A program made the translations under genes and the position numbers. Below, piece by piece: positions 24,812-34,300 of a stretch of DNA of 64,000 nt (position 1 is the stretch's first letter; every line of letters begins with the position of its first letter). The DNA lies in assembly GCA_965153355.1 (NCBI GenBank), contig OZ231126.1, forward strand, positions 111,042,001-111,106,000. Reading direction: 5' to 3'. Below the pieces are notes generated by a model, which worked only from the letters and a program-made list of their open reading frames with translations, was not told the origin of the DNA and searched no databases. The stretch is from Flaccisagitta enflata. Lineage: Eukaryota > Chaetognatha > Sagittoidea > Aphragmophora.

Positions 24812-25466
24812 TCATGCCCCGGTCTTCCTGCGTATGGGTAGCCCTGCTGCGAGTGGTCATGCGATGTTGGCTCATGACAGTTTTGGCCATTGTCTGCTCC
24901 TCGTTGTTGGTTGTTTTGGGCCTCGTTTCGTCCTCGGTGGATGTGGGGCGAAGGCGAGGGCGACCTGGGCCTCTTTTTTCAGTGTTCAGCTTTGGCTCTG
25001 ATGGATCGTGAGGCACAGGAGGAGCGGGACGTTTGATTGTCTTCTTGATGATCGAGTCATAACAATGGGGCAGTTCGTGGCGGCCCTCATTGCGATTGAG
25101 GGATGGGTCAAGGGCACGAATCATGACGCTTTCCCTTATTCCTCTCTTGAAATAATCTTCTTCTTTGGAGAGGATTTTAATGTCGGTTGTGCGGAAATGG
25201 TGATTTTCGTCCGCTGCATGTTGCATTATGGCTGATTTATATTGGCCTGGTGCCGATTGAGCGGTGGAGAAGTGCTCGGCATTACGTTGGACAGCTGATC
25301 GGCCAGACTCACCCACGTAGCAATGTTCACATGGAACACCGTCACTACCGGCGCATTGATGAAAATAAACGACGCCGTTAGCATCTAGTTTCTCAATTTT
25401 GTCTTTAGGATGAACGAGTTGCTCTCTTAGTGTGCCACGACATTGGATTGAGGTGGAGATACCCAT
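24807..25466 (-). CDS. GIY-YIG endonuclease C-terminus of a Penelope-like retroelement
   Basis: 219 residues. GVVYFHQC at 31-38 and CYVGES at 49-54 form the GIY-YIG core; the Cys pair C46/C49 before the second strand and the R..EH region (61-65) fit the Penelope-type linker and active site. The C-terminal 80 residues are Pro/Lys/Arg-rich (RGPGRPRLRP). The reverse-transcriptase domain that normally precedes it is absent; instead the frame runs directly into the inverted pseudo-LTR. This is therefore a 5'-truncated copy. The frame is intact, so truncation may be recent or the frame may be kept by chance. Confidence 0.82.
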   Translation of the reverse strand: MGISTSIQCRGTLREQLVHPKDKIEKLDANGVVYFHQCAGSDGVPCEHCYVGESGRSAVQRNAEHFSTAQSAPGQYKSAIMQHAADENHHFRTTDIKILSKEEDYFKRGIRESVMIRALDPSLNRNEGRHELPHCYDSIIKKTIKRPAPPVPHDPSEPKLNTEKRGPGRPRLRPTSTEDETRPKTTNNEEQTMAKTVMSQHRMTTRSRATHTQEDRGMT

Positions 25467-25477
25467 TTGACGATTTG

Positions 25478-25743
25478 ATCGATCTGTCTGATTGATCAGT
25501 CTCTCTCTTTTTCTCCATTGTCATTTCAATTCTGGATTATCTGTCTCTCTCTTTTTTTTTTTTTTTTTTTTTTTTGTGCCTTTCCCATTTTCTCTGTCTA
25601 TGTATGTATCTTTCCCACTTTATTTGTCCATTTCTCGCCTTATCCTGATGAAGCATTCTTGGAATAGATGCGAAATATCAATTTCATTTTCTGCTTTTCA
25701 TTTTTCCTACGTTGTACGACGAGTCAAGAATCGTTTAAGCATG
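25478..25743 (+). mobile_element. Second pseudo-LTR of the Penelope-like element, inverted
   Basis: Begins GATCGATCTGTCTGATTGAT and runs to TCGTTTAAGCATG, mirroring 24,561-24,811. A run of about 24 T at 25,552-25,575 is extra relative to its partner. Inverted pseudo-LTR arrangement is known for Penelope-like elements. Confidence 0.8.
25645..25675 (+). ncRNA. Hammerhead-like ribozyme core, plus copy
   Basis: CTGATGA at 25645-25651, GAAA at 25672-25675; GCAT (25653-25656) can pair with ATGC (25668-25671). Same limits as the minus copy. Confidence 0.4.
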
Positions 25744-25774
25744 CCGCTACTACAACAGTGCAACCTCCATCAAC

Positions 25775-25965
25775 TTAATTTATTCATTCATTTATTCATT
25801 CATTTATTCATTCATTCATTCTTACATTCATTCTTTCATTCATTCATTCATTCATTCTTTTATTCATTCATTCATTTATTCATTCATAAAAAACTTACAT
25901 TCACAAATTCATAATCAAGCAAAGCGCTCTTATTGACCTTAACTTGGCCTTGTTTGGTGTTTTAA
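25775..25965 (+). repeat. (ATTC)n tract ending in an S3-type tail
   Basis: ATTC/ATTT units pass into CACAAATTCATAATCAAGCA and end TTGACCTTAACTTGGCCTTG, the tail of dispersed repeat S3. Confidence 0.75.
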
Positions 25966-27100
25966 GCTTTTTTTGGTTACTGCCCACCAGCTCGCGACTA
26001 AGGTAGTTGTATCTCCGGACGAGTTAAGATCTGACAAAAATTGCTTTACTACAAACAACAATCTAAAAAATAAAAAAAGAATTAGGGTCATGTGAATGTT
26101 ACAGCTACAATAAATCAAGCAAGTGATGATTTGATTTTTTTAAAGATTACATAGTCATTTATATTAGGGATAGATTTAGGATCTATTAACATCAAAATAT
26201 AAAGTATACATACATACAAAGATGACAAAAACAGAACATTTAATAAGTGAATAGTTGATTAACATAAATAATAATCAAACCAACATTTAAGACATTTATG
26301 ACCATAATGCAGTTTTGTGGATGTTTTGAACTTTGATTCTCATGGTTAATAGAAAGCAAAAATTCATGTTTTGGATAAAATTTAGCCTACTCCAAATATC
26401 ACCTCATCATGGTTTTGTCCTGAATTTGCTGCATGATCTCATATTTTGGAGGAGAAGGAGGCGGAGAACTTGGAGGACCTCCTCTGGACCAAAGAGACTG
26501 CGCTGGAGGAGGAGAATGATTTTGATGATGGTAGAAGCGACAAAATCATATATATGGTTTGGTGGTCCCTACAAAGCTCTCAATCACCCCAGAAGTAGCT
26601 CTCGAAACCCCTGTGGCCCTAATTGCCTCCTCCTCCTCTTCCTCCTCCTCCTCCTCTTCCTCCTCCACCACCACCTCCTCCACCACCTCCTCCTCCTCCA
26701 CGGATCCACCTCTTCTCTCTCTCCCTCTCTCTCTCTCTCTCGCATATTTTTTACTCAATACTATTCTAAGTTGCAGACTCAATGAGAGGCTTTGTCCATC
26801 CGTCCATTGGTCCATCCTTCGGTCTGCCACGCTTGTTTTGAAAACGCAAAAAACGTGAATTTATGACACTGCTGTTGTGTGTGTGTGTGTGACTAATTTT
26901 CCATTTACTCGATATCACTGTCTCTTAGGCAGGGCCCACGATGACGATTTCCTCAAAACTCTTGCTCCAAGCACTTTTCAAGTTCCTATGGTATAATTAG
27001 AGTCATGTCTACTTGCAAAATCAATTCTGACAAGATTTCGGCAGAACGTCGATGTGATGATATGGACAGGGAATATGAGGCAAAAATGCCATTTTTTTCC
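25966..27100. other. Mostly unassigned, with TCC and CT microsatellites
   Basis: Contains (TCC)n at about 26,625-26,705, (CT)n at 26,712-26,741 and a short GT run near 26,877. Gly/Glu-rich and Ser-rich frames over these tracts are not convincing genes. Confidence 0.4.
26766..26860 (+). repeat. Dispersed repeat S2, 5' fragment
   Basis: AAGTTGCAGACTCAATGAGA followed by GGCTTTGTCC and the GTCC section. Confidence 0.65.
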
Positions 27101-27128
27101 TTCTTTTTTTGAAAGCTCTTTTGGGCGC

Positions 27129-27129
<1 letters not shown>

Positions 27130-27172
<43 letters not shown>

Positions 27173-27194
27173 GCCTGTACGTGTGTGTGTGTGT
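27130..27194. repeat. (GT)n microsatellite
   Basis: GT repeats with GCGTGTGCCTGTAC interruptions. Confidence 0.95.
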
Positions 27195-27224
27195 AGGCGT
27201 GTTTTTAGTATAAACAACTCGATA

Positions 27225-27400
27225 ATTCAAACCCGTTAACCACGTTTTCAGCGTGAACACATATTCATGATGAAGAGGGAGTGAGCGAAGTGAGTGAGCA
27301 AGCCCATGAATGGAGCGAGTGAGCAAAGCAAGCATAGGGAAGTGCACTAGTGAGAGGAGTGCGAGCGAACGAACAGAGTGACCAAGTGGCTCATTAAAAA
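27225..27400. repeat. Dispersed repeat, GAGTGAGC-rich
   Basis: GGGAGTGAGCGAAGTGAGTG and AGAGTGACCAAGTGGCT also occur in the same order at 55,140-55,295. Function unknown. Confidence 0.6.
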
Positions 27401-27601
27401 TGTGGATATTTGAACCTGGAAAAATGTCCCGTGTGTGAGAGTGTGTATGAAATTAAGTGTATGAAACTACAGTTTCATGTCATCCTTGACTTTCCAACCA
27501 GTTCAAATCGTGTTGAAAAAGAAATTCGCTGCCCCACCTTTCAGTCACATTAGTTTGGCTTCAGTTCTCTTTTTTTTCATGGCGTCTCATCTTTACCAAC
27601 A

Positions 27602-27830
27602 TTAGAGAAATCAGAAGCCACCCTTTTAGTGTTATCAATTCCCGCGATAATGGTGAGAAAATACACATCCAACCTGGATGAACAAAAAACCGCTAACAAT
27701 TCTTATCCTCCTTTATCATTATCATTAGAAAAATCAGAAGCCACTCTTTCAGTGTTATCAATTCCTGCAATAATAGTCAGAAAATACGCATCCAACCTGG
27801 ATGAACAAAAAACCGCCAACAGTACTTAAC
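27602..27830. repeat. ~125-bp tandem duplication
   Basis: Two units, each with ATTAGARAAATCAGAAGCCAC and CATCCAACCTGGATGAACAA (near 27,602 and 27,727). The unit's first 23 bases recur inverted at 38,747 and 38,899, just beyond the right inverted repeat. Confidence 0.75.
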
Positions 27831-27837
27831 CTCCTTT

Positions 27838-28757
27838 ACCAGTAATGGCGGCTGTCGCCGTGAGGAAAAAAGTTGTAAGCATTGGTCACTTTTCACCATC
27901 TTCAGTCACTGAAATTTTGTTAGATCAAATCAAAAGCAATTGTATGTATTGACTGCACTGAAAATCAGAGAAAAATAGGACTGAGCCAAATGAGCTAGAT
28001 GAGCTAAAACAATCAAAATGATTCAACCAGACAACCAGCTTTGCTCACTGACATGCTTTCTTGTATTTGCATGCTTACCGTATTTTCTCCATAAAGCGCC
28101 CCCCCTCCAAAAAGCGCCCCCCCCCTTGTTTTTCTTAGTGTCACACTCTTCAGAAAAGATTTGTATAGAAATACAAAGTAAAATGATGTAAAAACACGAC
28201 ACAATGAGCTATTTTCACTGACTTTCTAACAGATATATACAATGAATATCTCTATTTCAAGTCAAATTTAGCATTTTGATTGCCTTTCATGAAAAAGATC
28301 GATCAAATAATAGTTTATCTTCAATACAAAGGGAGCGCTATTTGGAGGGTTAAAAAGCAAAGTCATATTTCAATTTCAAAAGCGCCCGGGGCGCTTTTTA
28401 GAGAAAATACGGTAAATCAAAACATTAATTTATTTATCCTGTTTAAATTCAGAGAAAAAGCACAAGCTAAATGAGCTAAATGAGCTAGAATACTTGAAAA
28501 CGCCTTCACAGATGAGCAGCTCTGCTCACTGACATGTTTTTTTATTTGCTTGCTTAAACAAGTTTAAAAATATTCATTCATTTATCATATTTGAAATCAG
28601 AAAGAACAGACTGAGCTAAGTTAGCTAAATGAGCTGAAATGCTCAAAAACGCCCTCACAGATGAGCAGCTGTGCTCATAAACATGTTTTCTTGTATTTGC
28701 ATGCTCAAACAAACATAAATACACTCTTTTATTGATCCTACACAAAATCGTAAAAAA
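27838..28757. repeat. Repeat block with GAGCTAAATGAGCT units
   Basis: About 150-bp imperfect tandem units with GCTCACTGACATGTTTT and AGCTAAATGAGCT. An inverted copy of the whole block lies at 52,510-53,065, including the single-copy margin GTCGCCGTGAGGAAAAAAGT. Confidence 0.75.
28076..28414. mobile_element. MITE with CCGTATTTTCTC ends, TA-flanked
   Basis: TACCGTATTTTCTCCATAAA on the left, GGGGCGCTTTTTAGAGAAAA then TACGGTAA on the right. It interrupts one unit of the surrounding tandem block; the empty counterpart is the unit near 28,548 (TTGCTTAAACAAG). Confidence 0.82.
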
Positions 28758-28959
28758 TCAAAAAAAATTTCATTCGAATTTTTCATAAATAAATCTTTAA
28801 AAAATCATAGCGCGAAAAATATTTGTCGTAGAGCATTCTGCTTGGCGCCAAATGAAAAAGAATTATCAAGTTTACTTACCCTATCAATTTCATTGGAGGC
28901 CCCAATTGGTAGGTGGAGATGCTCAACTTTCCCATAAGAAAATGAAAACCCTGTTTCTC

Positions 28960-29465
28960 TCGAAAGAGATAGGAAATGGTTCATCCTGAAACAGTTGACC
29001 CCGTGACCTAATTAGGTCATTGATTAATTAGTTAATGACCTAATTAATGACCTAATTAATGACTCTGCTAATTGCCCTTAATGACCATAATTACCTATGA
29101 CCTATTTACTGTGACCTTATTCCTGTGACCTGTGTAACCTAATTGTGTAATGTTGGCTACTTGATGGCTAATTATTGCTTAATTGTTAGCAGTGAAGGAA
29201 TGCCCAGGCAATGCAATGGTACATTCCATTGGCTGGGCATTCCCACTGCGTTTTGGTAGAGGCAAAGAGGAAGACCTTTTTTGTTCTAGATTATGGGCCA
29301 ATCAGAGTTGGCGTACCCCATGGGCCCCAGCCCCGGGGTGCCCCAGCCCCAGGTCCCACCCCCAGGGTCCCACCCCCAGGGTCCCAGCCCCAGGGTCTTC
29401 AACCCAAGGACCTGCGGGCAATTTAAGGTTGTTGTTAATTAAGAGGGTCATGGAAAAGAAAGAAT
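28960..29465 (+). repeat. Left inverted repeat of the 9.6-kb element
   Basis: Starts TCGAAAGAGATAGGAAATGG. It contains a cluster of TGACCT/AGGTCA half-sites (29,003-29,141), then CATTCCATTGGCTGGGCATT and a C-rich short tandem (CCCACCCCCAGGGT) at 29,318-29,400. Frames across it are shared with the right copy and are not supported as genes. Confidence 0.9.
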
Positions 29466-29721
29466 GGAGAAATAATATAATCAATGAATCCCCTTTAATC
29501 ACAGAATAAGACTGGAGTCAATTGAAATAAGACATAATATTTATGACATAAGGCAAGATTTTCAAAGGAAAATAAAAACAAAGACATAACATTACGGAAT
29601 TGATCGACCAATGACAACGATTCATGAAATAACGGATTTGATTGACCAATGACAATGATTTATGACATAACGGAATTAATTGACCTATGCAATAATGCTA
29701 CCACTACTTTACAGACTGACA

Positions 29722-30589
29722 TCAAACTTTTTCCACGACATCACCAGCCACCAATCTCAACTCAAATTTGTCATCTTGAAGACGACCATGACGATGACGA
29801 CGACGACCGCGAATGAAAAAATAGAGGAAGATGAAAAGGAAGAGGAGAAAAACCGCAAACGGAATAAGGATCGATGATCTGTAATTTAGAAAGAAAGGAA
29901 GGAATGTATACCATAAGAAATTTAAAAAAAAAAATGGCATTAAAAGAAAAGAAAGATTATCATAGTTATTATTTAATGATAATCAGATACGCAATTCACT
30001 TACAAAAATGACCCATTTGAAGGACTAAGCCCATGAGCATCTTCCTTTGTAGGATAGATATGAGAGCTGAGAAAGGAAAGAAGGAGTGAAATTAGATAAA
30101 TCAATTATGATTTTAATCATTGCATTGATTTAACTTATAATATGATTAGAAAAGAAATAGAAAGAATAGAACCTGTTGGACGGTCCATCTGCATCAGTAA
30201 CGTTTCCATACGTTGTCGTCATCATCATTGTTGTTGTTGCTGTCGTTGTCGTTGTTGTTGTTGTTGTTGTTGTTGTTGTCGTAGTTATGTTTGCCAAAGG
30301 CGAATGAGACGGCCATGTTACGTACCAACACTGTATGATGATAGATTGAAAAACAGATGTATTGGCAGATAAAGAGGTAGATGAATAGAAAGATTTTTTT
30401 TCTTTATTTTTTTCAAATATACCTTTTGCTCAGCAATTGCTCGGTCGTAACCTTGAGCGCGAAAACGGTTAACACAAGTCTAAAAGATATAAAGACAGAG
30501 AGAAAAAGAGGAAGAAATTGTTATGTCTTGTTATGAGGTCGCATAGAATAAGAATTACAAGTATATTTTCAACTTACTTCGAAAGTCAT
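29722..30589 (-). CDS. Spliced gene for a Thr-rich single-pass membrane protein (five exons)
   Basis: Proposed exons on the minus strand: 30589-30578, 30479-30423, 30330-30173, 30066-30004, 29878-29722. All introns are GT..AG, and lengths 12+57+158+63+157 = 447 nt keep one frame to a TGA, giving 148 residues. Donors after exons 1 and 4 are GTAAGT; acceptors include ATCTTTTAG, CATACAG, TTTCTCAG and AATTACAG. Exon 2 reads TCVNRFRAQGYDRAIAEQK. Exon 3 has a run of Thr encoded by an ACA microsatellite and likely N-glycosylation sites (NIT, NVT). Exon 5 has a hydrophobic span (ILIPFAVFLLFLFIFLYFFI) followed by RGRRRHRHGR, a stop-transfer signal. No signal peptide follows this ATG, and the frame is open further upstream, so an extra 5' exon is possible. 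Family not recognised. Confidence 0.6.
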
Positions 30590-30648
30590 GATGGATGAAG
30601 AGAAAATGCGATATGCTGAGAAATGGAGATGCTTTTTTATATGAAGAA

Positions 30649-31093
<445 letters not shown>

Positions 31094-31107
31094 TGATTTC
31101 CATTACA

Positions 31108-31256
31108 TTTTTAGTTGCGGACACGCAACTCTATAAGAGGCTTTGTCCGTTGGTCCGTCCGTCTGTCCGTATTGATTGAGTTGAAAAGTGGTAAAACGCA
31201 CATTTCCGCCCCTACCCACCCGTCCGCAACCGATGGCCGTGTATCCGGCTTTGTTT
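31108..31256 (+). repeat. Dispersed repeat S2, complete copy
   Basis: TTTTTAGTTGCGGACACGCAACT starts it (hairpin AGTTGCG-GACA-CGCAACT). CTATAAGAGGCTTTGTCC and the GTCC section follow; it ends CCCGTCCGCAAC then GGCCGTGTATCCGGCTTTGT. Confidence 0.88.
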
Positions 31257-31269
31257 TATATCGACCTGA

Positions 31270-31990
31270 ATATTTCCCTTATTTCCTTAGTAATTTCCAT
31301 TTTTCCCAAGATGTTTCTATTATTTCCATTTAGGTATTTTCATTTTTTCCATGAATATTATCATTTTTCCCTCCGAGATTTTTACTTTTCCACTTGAAAT
31401 TTCCTTTTTTCCACTTGAAATTTCCACTTATCCACCTGGAAATTTCCACTTTTTCGCCCGGAAATTTCCACTTTCCCCTAAATATTTCCACTTTTCCTGG
31501 ATACTTTCAATTTCCACTAGATATTTCCACTTTTCCTAGATATTTCCACTTTTACCTGGATATTTTTACTTTCTCCTAGTTATTTCTACTTTTCCCAGAT
31601 GTTTTCTCATTTCCTTGGAAATTTCCACTTTTCCACCTGGAATTTCCACTTTTCCACCTGGAATTTCCTTTTTTCCACTTGGAAATTTCCACTTTTCCAC
31701 CCGGAATTTCCACTTTTCCACCTGGAATTTCCTTTTTTCCACTTGGAAATTTTACTTTTCCACCTGGAAATTTCCACTTTTCCACCCCAGAATTTTCACT
31801 TTTCCACCTGGAATTTTCTTTTTTCCACTTGGAAATTCTACTTTTCCACTTGGAAATTTCCACCCTGAATTTCCACTTTTTTCAGATGTTTTCTCTTTTC
31901 CATCTGGAAATGTACATTTTTCCACCTGGAAATTTCCATTTTTCCATCGGAAAATTTTTAATCTTTTTTCAATATATCCATTTTTTCCTT
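31270..31990. repeat. ~21-bp minisatellite of TGGAAATTTCCACTTTTCCA units
   Basis: Around 30 units of GGAAATTTCC or GGAATTTCC joined by ACTTTTCCACCT. The core is palindromic and matches the NF-kappaB/Rel binding consensus in all or all but one position. The array ends about 40 bp before a TATA box. FHFSTWNF-type frames are repeat translations. Confidence 0.9.
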
Positions 31991-32026
31991 GATTGCAAAA
32001 GATTACTTCATCAAGAATTTTAGAGG

Positions 32027-32033
32027 TATAAAA
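32027..32033 (+). promoter_or_regulatory. TATA box for the three-ORF cluster
   Basis: TATAAAA in the context GAGGTATAAAATGGTC, 54 bp before the first ATG of the cluster, a normal distance for a short leader. Confidence 0.55.
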
Positions 32034-32080
32034 TGGTCAAACGTTGAGAGTTTTTAACATTCACTCTTTTGAAGGAAAAC

Positions 32081-32257
32081 ATGAAAGGATTTTGTCCCCA
32101 ATGTGAAAATAAATATTTTGTTCGTCTGGACCGCCATATACGTCGAATTCACGGAAACAATTTATGCAAGAAAGCTAAAAGTCTATCACCGTGTGAAATT
32201 GCCTTTATTTCTCATTTAAAGACTTTTGTTTCTTACTTGGAAAATCAGCAAAAATAA
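32081..32257 (+). CDS. Small CCHH zinc-finger protein
   Basis: 58 residues from the ATG at 32081. The N-terminus MKGFCPQCENKYFVRLDRHI carries C5, C8, then H19 and H24, a single finger with an RLDRH signature; the rest is helical and basic. Fingers of this RLD-x-H type are common in ORFs of metazoan mobile elements (general knowledge, not searched). The stop TAA shares one base with the next ATG (TAATG), an arrangement that favours reinitiation or a shared transcript. The protein starts like its neighbour, so the two finger segments probably arose by duplication. Confidence 0.7.
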   Translation: MKGFCPQCENKYFVRLDRHIRRIHGNNLCKKAKSLSPCEIAFISHLKTFVSYLENQQK

Positions 32258-32841
32258 TGAAAGGTCATTGTATAGAATGTAACAAATTTTATGTAAGGCT
32301 TGATAAACATATCAAATACAAACATGGTGAACTACCTCGACACTATGGAGGGCAAATGGAGACCATGGATCATGATCAGAAATGTTACCAATCAGAAGAC
32401 GACTCTCAAGAGATGACACGCAGTTCATGGCCCTTCTACTTTTTCCTTCCAGAAGACTTTCTTCGAAGGAAAGATACCACTCGATGTGCGGATGAAAGAG
32501 AGCCAATTGATATTGATTGGCAATCCTGTCAATTGGCTCGATTTCTTCAAGAGAATGATATCAAGGCCTGGTTGAAGAACAGTTCCAACTCATTTACTTT
32601 AATGTCTTTGGCACGTATGATCAATCTGATGAATAATCTGCATGTCAGCCAACCATCATGTCAAGCTCCACTGGACATTGAAAGGTCACATCAAAGTGCT
32701 AGAAAAAATCCAAAAAGAATGGCTCGATTTCAAAATCTATTCAATGAAATGGAGCAGGTCATATTGCGAAAGATGAGGCCAATTTTCCTCAAATATGCCG
32801 ATTTGATCCCCGATTTGCTGCAGCATTTTCACTATAAATAG
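32257..32841 (+). CDS. CCHH zinc-finger protein, 194 residues, unknown function
   Basis: Starts MKGHCIECNKFYVRLDKHIK with C5, C8, H18 and H23, paralogous to the finger of the preceding gene. The remaining 160 residues have no domain I recognise: a Trp/Phe/Pro segment (WPFYFFLPEDF) near 61-71, then helices with NLMNNLHVS and a C-terminal LIPDLLQHFHYK. It begins within the stop of the upstream ORF. There are no internal stops or frame breaks, which suggests recent selection or a young copy. Confidence 0.7.
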   Translation: MKGHCIECNKFYVRLDKHIKYKHGELPRHYGGQMETMDHDQKCYQSEDDSQEMTRSSWPFYFFLPEDFLRRKDTTRCADEREPIDIDWQSCQLARFLQENDIKAWLKNSSNSFTLMSLARMINLMNNLHVSQPSCQAPLDIERSHQSARKNPKRMARFQNLFNEMEQVILRKMRPIFLKYADLIPDLLQHFHYK

Positions 32842-32893
32842 GAGTGACAATCCTTTTACGTCCATTTACATCCAAGAACGTCCAAAGAATAAC

Positions 32894-33520
32894 ATGCTAC
32901 CAAAAAAGTCAGAGTGGAAAACAATGGATGTTGTTGATGAGGAGGAGGAGGAGGAGGATGAAGAAAACGATAGTGAAGACTGTGCTTCAGACGATGAAGA
33001 AGAGAGCGGTAGACCCAGAAAACGAACTCTGGTTGACTTCATTATTGGAATGGTAGATGATGAATGGTCTGGAAACATCAACAATGATTTGGATCTGGTA
33101 AAGAAAGCTTTTACCAAATACCTGCTCAGCATTCAAATGGGAAAAACACCGCTCATCAAGGAATTCACACGTAAATATGAAAAAGAAATCAAGTTGATGA
33201 AACGCCACAAAGCAGCTGATGGTGTGGAAAAAAATGATGACGAGATTCAAGAAGCAGCCTATGATGCAACCTTTGAATCCTTTGAACAACGGTTGGAAGA
33301 TGTGGTTCGCGAAATCTATCGGCAGCATCAAATGGAAGAAGAAGAAAGCCAAGAGGAGGAAAATTCGGAAAATGGCAATGGACAAGCAGGAAATGGTCTA
33401 CGGAAACGGAAACGTACAAAGAAAAGAAGTCGTATCCCTTACAGAGAACAAAAAGTTCTTCGACCTTTGACAGAGTTGGAGTTGTATCAATCTCGCCTCG
33501 GCATTGCACCCAGAACCTAA
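32894..33520 (+). CDS. Acidic-then-basic protein, 208 residues, unknown
   Basis: ATG at 32894, 52 bp after the preceding stop. Residues 14-40 are Asp/Glu-rich (EEEEEEDEENDSEDC). A helical middle follows (residues 45-150, IIGMVDDEWSGNINNDLDLV). Then come a second acidic stretch and a basic LRKRKRTKKRSR that looks like a nuclear localisation signal. It ends ELELYQSRLGIAPRT. The combination suggests a nuclear, chromatin- or nucleic-acid-associated protein. A poly(A) signal lies 88 bp after the stop. Not assigned to a family. Confidence 0.7.
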   Translation: MLPKKSEWKTMDVVDEEEEEEDEENDSEDCASDDEEESGRPRKRTLVDFIIGMVDDEWSGNINNDLDLVKKAFTKYLLSIQMGKTPLIKEFTRKYEKEIKLMKRHKAADGVEKNDDEIQEAAYDATFESFEQRLEDVVREIYRQHQMEEEESQEEENSENGNGQAGNGLRKRKRTKKRSRIPYREQKVLRPLTELELYQSRLGIAPRT

Positions 33521-33607
33521 TATAACTACACTGATAGTTAATTTGTTACACCTTTGTTATTGTAATAGAAAAAGGTTTTGTAATTTCGCTTTTCGTTGTT
33601 ATAATGT

Positions 33608-33613
33608 AATAAA
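33608..33613 (+). terminator. Poly(A) signal of the three-ORF cluster
   Basis: AATAAA 88 bp downstream of the last stop codon, with a T-rich region following. Confidence 0.55.
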
Positions 33614-33944
33614 AAGATAAGAATTCAACTAATGCTTTCTTCTTCATTCAGCTCAGATGATTTTAAGCACAGAAAAAAAATTGTTAGCTAGCTTTCTTTT
33701 TTGTGTTATCTCTCTTTCTCTTTCTCTGTCTTTCTTTTATTATACAAAGAATAATTCAAATAAATCGTTAATAGCAACAATAATATAATATATAGCAACA
33801 TTGCTTTTCAAAAATAGTCTATTCTTAACTGGAAAAGGATAACATTCAATCAAAACGATAAAATGACATCGTTTATCGTCATAGCATAGAAAGAACAAAG
33901 GTATCTCATTTCGTACTGATGGGTAGATTTTACAAGTCAAATAG

Positions 33945-34178
33945 AACAAGGTCAGATACATGGCTACCGAAGACGCGTGCGGGTGGACAGGGGTAGTATT
34001 TGAGTTACTAAAGCACTTAGGCAAATGCAGTGAGGCTAAAGACTGCAAAAAAAAAAAAAAAAAAAAAAGTAAAATGGGGAACGACCGACTGACCAACCGA
34101 CCGATTGACCGACCGACCAATTGACCGACTGACTGATGGACAAAGCAGGGTGTAGAGTCGCGTAGCACGCGACTAAAA
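33945..34178 (-). repeat. Dispersed repeat S1
   Basis: Minus-strand copy starting TTTTTAGTCGCGTGCTACGCGAC and ending GCCATGTATCTGACCTTGTT, with a long A-run in the middle. Confidence 0.88.
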
Positions 34179-34300
34179 AGAAGTAAAAACATGATTGGTC
34201 AATTAATAAAGAAAACAAAAGAGTAAAAATGAATGAAACTACATAAAGACTGACAATCATAGCAAATGATTACTTAACTAACCAATCAATGAATAACAAT

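Noticed and set aside
29183-29509. 108-codon Pro-rich frame in the left inverted repeat, repeated in the right one
   Set aside because: It spans the short G/C-rich tandem and half-site cluster, differs in its end between the two copies and lacks any domain; conservation is explained by the repeats being near identical.
31599-32023. FHFSTWNF-type frames of 60-125 codons
   Set aside because: Translations of the 21-bp minisatellite.
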